Source of the DNA: Paracoccus tibetensis
Lineage (GTDB): Bacteria; Pseudomonadota; Alphaproteobacteria; Rhodobacterales; Rhodobacteraceae
Assembly (NCBI RefSeq): GCF_900102505.1
Contig: NZ_FMVT01000006.1
Location: forward strand, 62,001-126,000
Length of the DNA stretch: 64,000 bases
Direction of reading: 5' to 3'
Below are positions 55,592 to 64,000 of this stretch, one piece after another (the stretch's first letter is position 1; each line of letters begins with the position of its first letter). Both the position numbers and the translations under genes were made by a program. The notes beneath the pieces are model-generated. The model ran no database searches. It worked only from the letters and a program-made list of their open reading frames with translations, and was not told the origin of the DNA.

Positions 55592-56460
55592 TGACCCAGA
55601 TCATCGGCGCGCTGTCCGAGATCGCGGCGGATTACGACGCGCTCTTCTGCGATCTCTGGGGGTGCCTGCACAACGGCAAGGCGGCCTATCCGGCCGCCGT
55701 CGCGGCCCTGCAGGGGTTCCGCGCGCAGGGCGGGCGGGTCTGCCTGATGACCAACGCCCCGCGGCCGAACAAGTACGTTGTCCAGCAGCTGGACCGCATG
55801 GGCGTGCCGCGGGACTGCTGGGACCTGGTCGTCAGCTCGGGGGATGCCGCGCAAGAGGCGATGTTCGCCGGCGCCGTCGGCCGCAAGGTCTGGCACATCG
55901 GCACCGACAAGGATGCCGGGTTCTTTACCGACGTGCCGCCCGAATTCGCGGACGCGCCGGCGATCGAGCGGGTTGGGCTGGACGAGGCCGAGGGCATCGT
56001 CGCTTCCGGCCCCTTCTACGAGGACAGCGAGACGCCCGAGCATTACCGCGCCCAGTTCCTGCTGGCGCGCGAGCGGGGGCTGCCGATGCTCTGCGCCAAT
56101 CCCGACATCGTCGTGGATCTGGGCGAGACGCGCATCTACTGCGCCGGCGCGCTGGCCGAGTTCTACGAAAGCATAGGCGGCAAGGCCTTCTACTTCGGCA
56201 AGCCGCATCCGCCGATCTACGACCGCGCCCGCCGCCTGATGGAGCTGGGCGAGGATGCCCGCATCCTGGCCGTGGGCGACGGCATCGCGACCGACGTGAA
56301 GGGCGCCGCGCAGGAGGGGATCGACGCCCTCTTCGTGACCGGGGGCCTTGCCGCAGACGCCTTTGGCACCGATGTCGAGGCGCCCGTGCTGGAGGCGTTG
56401 CTGGCCTGGCTCAGGGTGCACCAGATGGAGCCGCGTTACGCCATCGGGCGGCTGCGTTAG
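55591..56460 (+). CDS. HAD-IIA hydrolase (TIGR01459 type)
   Basis: 289 residues. First HAD motif as FCDLWGCLHNG (the nucleophile Asp; the second Asp is replaced by Trp-Gly as in TIGR01459), TNAPRPNK as motif II, KPHPPIYDRA with the motif III Lys, and VGDGIATDVKGA as motif IV. Similar to NagD-type sugar-phosphate or nucleotidase proteins; substrate unknown. Translationally coupled to the pyrophosphatase. Confidence 0.9.
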   Translation: MTQIIGALSEIAADYDALFCDLWGCLHNGKAAYPAAVAALQGFRAQGGRVCLMTNAPRPNKYVVQQLDRMGVPRDCWDLVVSSGDAAQEAMFAGAVGRKVWHIGTDKDAGFFTDVPPEFADAPAIERVGLDEAEGIVASGPFYEDSETPEHYRAQFLLARERGLPMLCANPDIVVDLGETRIYCAGALAEFYESIGGKAFYFGKPHPPIYDRARRLMELGEDARILAVGDGIATDVKGAAQEGIDALFVTGGLAADAFGTDVEAPVLEALLAWLRVHQMEPRYAIGRLR

Positions 56461-56565
56461 GCGCGTGACGTGACGGGGTGGGCGCTTGCAACGGCGCCCC
56501 CTCCGCAATAGGTCGGGCGGACAGGCGGCTTTGAGATCCGCCGCGGCAGACCTGATGGGGGCGAC

Positions 56566-57495
56566 TTGCAGATCCACCACGACTGGACCGGACTTCCCGC
56601 CTCGGCTCGCGGCGCCAGCCTCGCCATGGGGAACTTCGACGGCGTCCATCGCGGCCACCGCGCGGTGATCGACGCGGCCCGCGCCGCCGCCGATGCGCCC
56701 TTGGGTGTGCTGACCTTCGAGCCCCATCCCCGCCAGTTCTTCGTCCCGGGCGGCCCCGCCTTCCGCCTGATGAATGCCGAGGCGCGAGCCAACCGCCTCG
56801 CGCGGCTCGGCGTCGAGCAGCTTTACGAGCTGCCCTTCAGCGCCGTTCTCGCCGGCCTCACGCCCGAGGCCTTCGCGCGCGAGGTGCTGTGCGACGGGCT
56901 GGGCGCGGCGCATGTCACCGTCGGCGCGGATTTCTGCTTCGGCAAGGACCGCAAGGGCACCGCCGAGACGCTGGTGGAGCTGGGGCGGCAGATGGGCTTC
57001 GGCGTCACCATCCTGCCGCTGGTGGCGCAGGACGGCCACGAGTTCAGCTCGACCGCGGTGCGGCAGGCGCTGACCGAGGGGCGCACGCGCGACGCCGAGC
57101 GGATGCTGGGCCACTGGCACCGGATCGAGGGCGAGGTCGTCCATGGCGAGAAGCGCGGCCGCGAACTGGGCTGGCCGACCGCGAACATGCTGATGGACGG
57201 GCTGCACCTGCCGCGGCTCGGCGTCTATGCGGTGCTGGTCGATGTGCTGACCGGGCCGGACAAGGTGTCCTGCCAGGGCGTCGCCTCGCTCGGCGTCAGG
57301 CCGATGTTCGGCGAGAACGCCCCGAACCTTGAGGTGCATCTCTTCGACTTCTCGGGCGATCTCTATGGCAAGCACCTCTCGGTCGCGCTGGTCGAGTTCC
57401 TGCGCGACGAGGCGAAGTTCGAAAACCTTCAGGCGCTGATCGACCAGATCGCCGCGGATGCCGAGGACGCGCGCCGCGCCCTCAAGGGGGCCTGA
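56566..57495 (+). CDS. ribF: Bifunctional riboflavin kinase/FAD synthetase
   Basis: 309 residues starting at TTG 56566 after GGGGGCG. N-terminal FAD synthetase nucleotidyltransferase with MGNFDGVHRGHR (about 21-32) and EFSSTAVRQAL; C-terminal riboflavin kinase with GRELGWPTANM near residue 200. Makes FMN and FAD. A GC hairpin at about 56479-56500, upstream of the start, may mark the end of the preceding unit. Its stop overlaps ycgN. Confidence 0.95.
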   Translation: MQIHHDWTGLPASARGASLAMGNFDGVHRGHRAVIDAARAAADAPLGVLTFEPHPRQFFVPGGPAFRLMNAEARANRLARLGVEQLYELPFSAVLAGLTPEAFAREVLCDGLGAAHVTVGADFCFGKDRKGTAETLVELGRQMGFGVTILPLVAQDGHEFSSTAVRQALTEGRTRDAERMLGHWHRIEGEVVHGEKRGRELGWPTANMLMDGLHLPRLGVYAVLVDVLTGPDKVSCQGVASLGVRPMFGENAPNLEVHLFDFSGDLYGKHLSVALVEFLRDEAKFENLQALIDQIAADAEDARRALKGA

Positions 57496-57935
57496 TGCGC
57501 GAGAGGTTCTGGGAGCTGCCGCTGCGACAGCTGACGGGCGAGGAGTGGGAGGCGCTCTGCGATGGCTGCGGCAAGTGCTGCCTGAACAAGATCGAGTTCG
57601 AGGACACGAACGAGCTGGCCTTCACCCGCATCGCCTGCAAGCTGCTGGACGGTCAGAGCTGCGGCTGCATGAGCTACCAGAACCGCCACGACTTCGTGCC
57701 CGATTGCGTGGTGCTGACCCCCAGGAAGATCGACGAGATCGCCTGGTGGCTGCCCGCGACCTGCGCCTATCGCCTGCGCCACGAAGGGCGGCCGCTCTAT
57801 GATTGGCATTACCTCGTCTCGGGGGACCGCGAGGCGGTTCACGCGGCGGGTGCCAGCGTGCGCGGCTGGACGATCAGCGAACTGACCGTCCGCGAGGAGG
57901 ATTGGGAGGACCACATCATCGAGGACCTGTCGTGA
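57495..57935 (+). CDS. YcgN-family cysteine-cluster protein (UPF0260)
   Basis: 146 residues. The Cys-rich CDGCGKCCLNKIE segment near residue 22 and further cysteines at about 48, 56, 58 and 71 mark the zinc/iron-binding cysteine cluster of the YkgJ/YcgN family. C-terminal DWHYLVSGDREAVHAAG and VREEDWEDHII are typical of UPF0260. Function unknown. Overlaps both neighbours. Confidence 0.93.
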   Translation: MRERFWELPLRQLTGEEWEALCDGCGKCCLNKIEFEDTNELAFTRIACKLLDGQSCGCMSYQNRHDFVPDCVVLTPRKIDEIAWWLPATCAYRLRHEGRPLYDWHYLVSGDREAVHAAGASVRGWTISELTVREEDWEDHIIEDLS

Positions 57936-58975
57936 ACTTCGCCTCGGACAATGCCTGGGGCGCGCATCCCGCGGTGCTGGCCGCGCTGGCTGCGGCCAAT
58001 GACGGCGCGATGATGGGCTATGGCGCCGACCCGGTCACCGCCCGCGCCGAGGCCGCGATCCGCGAGGCGCTGGAGGCGCCCGAGGCGGTGGTGCGCTTCG
58101 TCTCGACCGGCACGGCCGCCAACGCGCTGGTCTGCGCGCAGCTCTCGCCGCCGCATGGCCGGATCTACTGCCACGAGGACGCCCATATCGAGACCAGCGA
58201 ATGCGGGGCGCCCGAGTTCTTCTCGCACGGTGCCAAGTTGGTGACGCTGCCGGGGGCGGATGGAAAGCTGGCGCCCGAGACGCTGCGCCCGGCGCTGCGG
58301 GTCGGGGCGGGGGCGGGGCTGAACGGCGGGCTGAGCGCCCTGGTGTCGATCACCAACGCGACGGAATGGGGCACGGTCTATGCGCCGGCCGAAGTCGCGG
58401 CGCTGGCCGCGGCGGCGCACGAGGCCGGCGTGCCGCTGCACATGGACGGGGCGCGGTTCGGCAACGCGGTGGCCTCGGCCGGTTGCAGCGCGGCCGAGAT
58501 GACCTGGCGGGCGGGCGTGGACGCGCTCTGCTTCGGCGGCACGAAGAACGGCGCCATGGCCGCCGAGGCGGTGGTGTTCTTCGATCCGGCCCATGCCGAG
58601 GGCTTCGACTATCGCCGCAAGCAGGCGGGGCATGTGTTTTCGAAGCAGCGCTTCCTGGCGGCGCAGATGCTGGCGCTGGTGGAAGGCGGGCTGTGGCTGC
58701 GCCTGGCCGCCGAGGCGAATGCCAAGGCGCAGGCGCTGGCCGAGGCGGTGACTGCGGGCGGCGGGCGGCTTCTGGCGCCGGTGCAGTCGAACGCGGTCTT
58801 CGCCGCCATTCCGGCCGAGACGCATGCGCGGGCCCGGGCGGCGGGGGCCATCTACCACCTCTGGCCCGACAAGTCGGCCGAGGGACTGGACCCGGCGCCG
58901 GTCCGGATGGTCTGTGCCTGGGACACGCCCGCGGCGGATGTGGCGCGGCTGGCGGCTATCCTGGCCGGGCACTGA
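57932..58975 (+). CDS. Low-specificity L-threonine aldolase
   Basis: 347 residues, GTG start overlapping the ycgN stop. PLP Lys205 lies in FGGTKNG, preceded by LHMDGARFGNA and VSTGTAANAL. Cleaves threonine and related beta-hydroxy amino acids to glycine and an aldehyde. Terminates the ppaC-HAD-ribF-ycgN run. Confidence 0.94.
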   Translation: MNFASDNAWGAHPAVLAALAAANDGAMMGYGADPVTARAEAAIREALEAPEAVVRFVSTGTAANALVCAQLSPPHGRIYCHEDAHIETSECGAPEFFSHGAKLVTLPGADGKLAPETLRPALRVGAGAGLNGGLSALVSITNATEWGTVYAPAEVAALAAAAHEAGVPLHMDGARFGNAVASAGCSAAEMTWRAGVDALCFGGTKNGAMAAEAVVFFDPAHAEGFDYRRKQAGHVFSKQRFLAAQMLALVEGGLWLRLAAEANAKAQALAEAVTAGGGRLLAPVQSNAVFAAIPAETHARARAAGAIYHLWPDKSAEGLDPAPVRMVCAWDTPAADVARLAAILAGH

Positions 58976-59054
58976 AACCGGCGCAGGCAGGGGGCGCTGC
59001 CCCCGCCGCGCGTGCCGCGCGACCCCCCCGGGGTATTTCGGCAACGAAGAAGGC

Positions 59055-59525
59055 TCAGGCGCGCAGGGCGTGGAGGAGCATTTGCAGCGCGTGCTCGACG
59101 GTGGCGGCGCGGACGCGGTGGCGGCCGATGGCGCTGAATTCGACCGTCTCGGTGCGGGTGCCGAACGGGTCGGCGATGCCGAAGCAGACGCGGCCCTCGG
59201 GCTTGTGCTCGGAGCCGCCGGGGCCGGCGATGCCGGTGACGGCGACGGCGATGCCGGCGGCAGACTGGCGAAGGGCGCCGGAGGCCATCTCGGCGGCGAT
59301 CTGTTCACTGACGGCGCCGTGGGCGGCGAGGGTTTCCGCGCGCACGCCCAGCATCTGCTGCTTGGCAGCGTTGGAATAGGTCACGAAGCCGCGGTCGAAG
59401 GCGTCGGACGAGCCGGGGGTTTCCGTCAGCGCCCCGGCGATGAGGCCGCCGGTACAGCTTTCGGCGGTCGCGATCATGACGCCGCGGGCGCGGGCGGCGT
59501 CGAGGACGTCGGCGGCGAGGCTCAT
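59055..59525 (-). CDS. pncC: CinA C-terminal-type nicotinamide-nucleotide amidohydrolase
   Basis: 156 residues: only the CinA C-terminal domain. ATAESCTGGLIAGALT, FVTYSNAAKQQMLGV and VTGIAGPGGSEHKPEGRV are the family segments. Hydrolyses NMN to NaMN in characterised members. ATG overlaps the pgpA stop (ATGA). Last gene of the purL-ispDF-pgpA-pncC unit. Confidence 0.93.
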   Translation of the reverse strand: MSLAADVLDAARARGVMIATAESCTGGLIAGALTETPGSSDAFDRGFVTYSNAAKQQMLGVRAETLAAHGAVSEQIAAEMASGALRQSAAGIAVAVTGIAGPGGSEHKPEGRVCFGIADPFGTRTETVEFSAIGRHRVRAATVEHALQMLLHALRA

Positions 59526-60016
59526 AGCATCATCGGGATATGGAAGGCGGCGGCGGCGATCATGGTCGCGATGCCGGCAAAAAGGCCGGCCCAGAGGTCG
59601 TCCTCCAGCACGCCGCGGGCGTCGTGGCGGCGGTCGGCGCGGCCGACGAGCCAGGGCTTCCAGATGTCGAAGAGGCGGAAGAAGAGAAAGGCGGCGAGCC
59701 AGCCGGGATAGGGGAAGGTCTCGGCGGGCAGGCCCATCATCCAGAAGCCGAAGGAGGGGAAGAGGAGGGCGAGCCATTGGCCCGCAACCTCGTCGATGAC
59801 GATCTCGCTGCGGTCCGGGTCGGCCATGCCGGCGGTGTGGGTGCGGATGGCCCAGAAGCCGATGATCGTGACCGCGACGGTCGCGACTGCCAGCAGGGGG
59901 AAATGCCCGATGCGGTGGATCAGAAGGCCGAGCGCGACGGCGACGGCCGAGCCCCAGGTGCCTGGGGCGGGCTTCAGCAGCCCGACGCCGAACCAGATGC
60001 AGAGGATGCGGGCCAT
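59522..60016 (-). CDS. pgpA: Phosphatidylglycerophosphatase A
   Basis: 164 residues, membrane protein with four hydrophobic segments. Family motifs: GLLKPAPGTWGS at about 12-23, EIVIDEVAGQWLA near 72 and RLFDIWKPWLV near 113. Dephosphorylates phosphatidylglycerol phosphate. It starts 3 nt after the ispDF stop. Confidence 0.95.
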   Translation of the reverse strand: MARILCIWFGVGLLKPAPGTWGSAVAVALGLLIHRIGHFPLLAVATVAVTIIGFWAIRTHTAGMADPDRSEIVIDEVAGQWLALLFPSFGFWMMGLPAETFPYPGWLAAFLFFRLFDIWKPWLVGRADRRHDARGVLEDDLWAGLFAGIATMIAAAAFHIPMML

Positions 60017-60019
60017 GCG

Positions 60020-61158
60020 CTAGTCCTTGATGAGGGTGACGGTGGCGATGGCGGCAATGCCCTCGCGCCGGCCGGTGAAGCCGAGCCGTTCCGAGGTGGT
60101 CGCCTTGACGCTGGTGCGGCCGGGCTCGATGCCTGCAATCCCGCTGAGACGGTCCTGCATGGCGCTTGCATGGGGGCCGATCTTGGGCGCCTCGCAGATC
60201 AGCGTCACGTCGGCATTGCCGATGCGGAAGCCCTGCGCGCGGGCGAGGTCCGCAGCATGGGCGAGGAAGATCGCGCTGTCGGCGCCCTTCCATTGCGGGT
60301 CCGACGGGGGGAAGTGGCGGCCGATGTCCCCCTGCGCGAGGGCGCCGTAGATGGCGTCGGTCAGGGCGTGCATGCCGACATCGGCGTCGGAATGGCCGAC
60401 GAGGCCGGCCTCATGCGGGATGCGGACGCCGCAGAGCCAGACATGGTCGCCGGGGCCGAAGGCGTGGACGTCGTAGCCGTTGCCGAGGCGGATATCCATG
60501 GCACCTCCCAAGATGCGTTCGGCCCGCGCGAAATCGGCGGGGAAGGTGATCTTCAGATTGTCCTCGTCGCCGGGCGTGATGTCCACCCGGTGCCCGGCCT
60601 TCAGCGCCAGTTCCACATCGTCGGCGGCGTCCTCGGGATGGGCGCGGTGGGCGGCGAGGATGGCGTCGAGGCGGAAGCCCTGCGGGGTCTGGGCGCGGTG
60701 CAGACCTGCGCGCGGTGCGGTGGCGGTGACGCGGCCGGCCTCGCCGCGCCAGAGGGCGTCGGAGATGGGCAGGGCGGGGGCGGCGGCCTTGGCGCCGGAG
60801 GTGAGCGCGTCGATGACGCTTTGGATCACCGCATCGCTGACGAGGGGACGGGCGCCGTCATGGATCAGGACATGGGTGGCCTGGCCCTCCAGCGCCTCGA
60901 GGCCGGCGCGGACGCTGGCGGCGCGGGTCTCGCCGCCGGTGACGAGCGTGACGGGGCCGGCATAGCGGGCCATCGCCTCGGCGATGTCGTCCGGGTGGAC
61001 GACCAGCAGGACGCGCTGAAAGCCCGCGAAGGCGGCCAGCGCGTGGTCGAGGACTGGGCGGCCCTTGAGGGCGCGCCATTGCTTGGGCTGACCGCCGCCG
61101 GCGCGGGTGCCCCGGCCGGCAGCGGTGACGATGGCGGCGAAGCCCTGCGGCGCGCGGA

Positions 61159-61162
<4 letters not shown>
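60020..61162 (-). CDS. ispDF: Bifunctional IspD/IspF (MEP pathway)
   Basis: 380 residues. IspD half (1-220): [16 protein letters not shown] near residue 15 and [11 protein letters not shown] near 99. IspF half (224-380): [13 protein letters not shown] with the Asp-x-His zinc site, [10 protein letters not shown], then [18 protein letters not shown]. Fused ispDF is usual in alphaproteobacteria. Makes CDP-ME and MEcPP for isoprenoids. Its start overlaps the purL stop. Confidence 0.96.
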
Positions 61163-63339
<2,177 letters not shown>

Positions 63340-63424
63340 GATGGGCCCTTCCTGCGCATGAAATCACGCGCCTTTTAGGCGCAAGGGCGCAGCATGGAAA
63401 GGGCAGGCGCGCGAGCGGCAGCGC

Positions 63425-63512
63425 AAAAAAAAGCCGGGCACGAGGCCCGGCCTAAGTCCAACAGGGAGGTAGAAGGTGATGAGCGGTTAGGCTCGGGTTC
63501 GCCTTCTGAGCC
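63425..63512 (-). ncRNA. Candidate anti-Shine-Dalgarno-type small RNA, copy 2
   Basis: Minus strand: hairpin GGCUC/GAGCC (63512-63508 with 63494-63490), a single-stranded region containing CCUCCCUGUUGGACU (63469-63455), a terminator stem GCCGGGC/GCCCGGC (63451-63445 with 63439-63433), then eight U (63432-63425). Promoter candidates upstream: CTTGAA (63543-63538) with CACATA (63523-63518) 14 nt on, heat-shock-sigma-like, or the overlapping TTGAAG (63542-63537) with TAGATC (63519-63514) at 17 nt. Same layout as the RNA at 14892-14962. It lies upstream of purL on the same strand but should terminate before it. Confidence 0.65.
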
Positions 63513-63609
63513 CGATCTATGTGCAGTTTGTGAAGGCTTCAAGAGGTACGCGCCGAAACGACTGCATAGCGGCCATGCAGTTGCGGAATGGCTACACGCA
63601 TCGGTTGTT

Positions 63610-64000
63610 CTACAGCAGCCCGGCCTCGGTCTGCGCCCGGCGATAGGCCTGGATCTCCTCCAGCACGAAGTCGCGGAAGACCGCGACGCGGCGGGTCTGG
63701 CGCAGCTCCTCGGGATAGGCGAGGAAGACCGGCACCTCGCCGGACTCGGTGTCGGGCAGCACGCGCACCAGCTCGGGGTTGTCGGCGGTCAGGTAGTCCG
63801 GCAGCACGCCGATGCCAAGGTTGGCCAGCACCGCCTGAAGGACACCGAAATAGTTGTTCACGGTTAGGGTCGAGCCGACATTCTGGGCCATCAGCTCCTG
63901 CACCAGCCGGGCGCCGGCGGCGACCTGCGGCTGGTCGGGCTTCTGGCAGATGAGGCGGTGCTTAGTCAGGTCGGCCAGCGTCTCGGGCGTGCCGCGATGG
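63610..64000 (-). CDS. LysR-family transcriptional regulator, C-terminal part (truncated by window end)
   Basis: The frame is open to the window's last base, so the HTH half is missing. The visible 130 residues match the end of a LysR substrate-binding domain: LVQELMAQNVGSTL, the LGIGVLPDYLT strand, and a final helix RDFVLEEIQAY. Effector unknown. The stop at 63610 is about 65 nt before the putative sRNA promoter. Confidence 0.85.
   Translation of the reverse strand, partial: HRGTPETLADLTKHRLICQKPDQPQVAAGARLVQELMAQNVGSTLTVNNYFGVLQAVLANLGIGVLPDYLTADNPELVRVLPDTESGEVPVFLAYPEELRQTRRVAVFRDFVLEEIQAYRRAQTEAGLL

Overview
The window comes from a high-GC alphaproteobacterium of the Rhodobacterales (Rhodobacteraceae/Paracoccaceae, Rhodobacter/Paracoccus-like). 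This rests on gene content and order read from the translations: a TTG-started lipA, a fused ispDF, a CarD next to FdxA, S4 and Suv3-like helicase genes, monothiol glutaredoxin with BolA, a propionyl-CoA carboxylase/methylmalonyl-CoA mutase set, and an OxyR/catalase divergon. No species call is justified. Most of the window is ordinary, densely packed chromosome with many 1-4 nt stop/start overlaps.

Layout. 0-1.2 kb: 3' end of a beta-helix protein. 1.4-10.3 kb: acetate cluster on + (acs, two-part Na+/solute symporter, a cNMP/CBS/DUF294 protein, a small membrane protein, a lone receiver, and a membrane sensor-kinase-like protein fused to a DEDDh exonuclease). 10.3-13.4 kb: minus genes (J-domain/TerB protein, trpA-VOC-GNAT). 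13.5-16.8 kb: ychF, two adjacent candidate sRNAs, and a DUF6456-type HTH regulator. 16.9-21.7 kb: katA<>oxyR, a PQQ-type sugar dehydrogenase, lipA. 21.8-27.6 kb: tRNA-Leu(CAA) followed by an AT-richer accessory segment (glycosyltransferase, a 939-residue GMC/Gfo-Idh fusion, a Hint-domain protein, about 1 kb non-coding). 27.7-30.6 kb: membrane stress-type genes, grxD/bolA and tiny lipoproteins. 30.6-41.4 kb: dipeptidase and the propionyl-CoA pathway (mcm, pccA, pccB) interspersed with DUF4174 proteins and small lipoproteins. 41.4-48 kb: chrA, alr-mlaE-mlaF, phoH-ybeY-corC. 48-54.6 kb: lysophospholipase, SCP2, TPR, Suv3-like helicase, S4, fdxA, carD. 54.6-59 kb: ppaC, HAD, ribF, ycgN, threonine aldolase. 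59-63.4 kb minus: purL-ispDF-pgpA-pncC. The window ends in a third candidate sRNA and a truncated LysR gene.

How the genes work together. acs and the symporter take up and activate acetate; pccA, pccB and mcm turn propionyl-CoA into succinyl-CoA. A 25-bp dyad centred on TTTGCAAA lies upstream of pccB and matches the recalled recognition sequence of the Rhodobacter regulator PccR.

The two most unusual signals are as follows. (1) Two paralogous intergenic RNAs (14.9 kb and 63.4 kb, minus strand) share a 5' hairpin, an identical 14-nt pyrimidine-rich anti-Shine-Dalgarno-like stretch and a rho-independent terminator. A third predicted RNA, encoded immediately downstream of the first on the same strand with its own promoter and terminator, can pair with that stretch over 15 contiguous base pairs (13 Watson-Crick, 2 G-U). 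This looks like a regulatory sRNA family with a dedicated sponge. (2) The acetate cluster carries a degenerate membrane histidine-kinase-like protein fused to an apparently intact exonuclease, beside an output-less receiver and a cNMP/CBS/nucleotidyltransferase protein. No wet-lab or database result supports either beyond the sequence itself.
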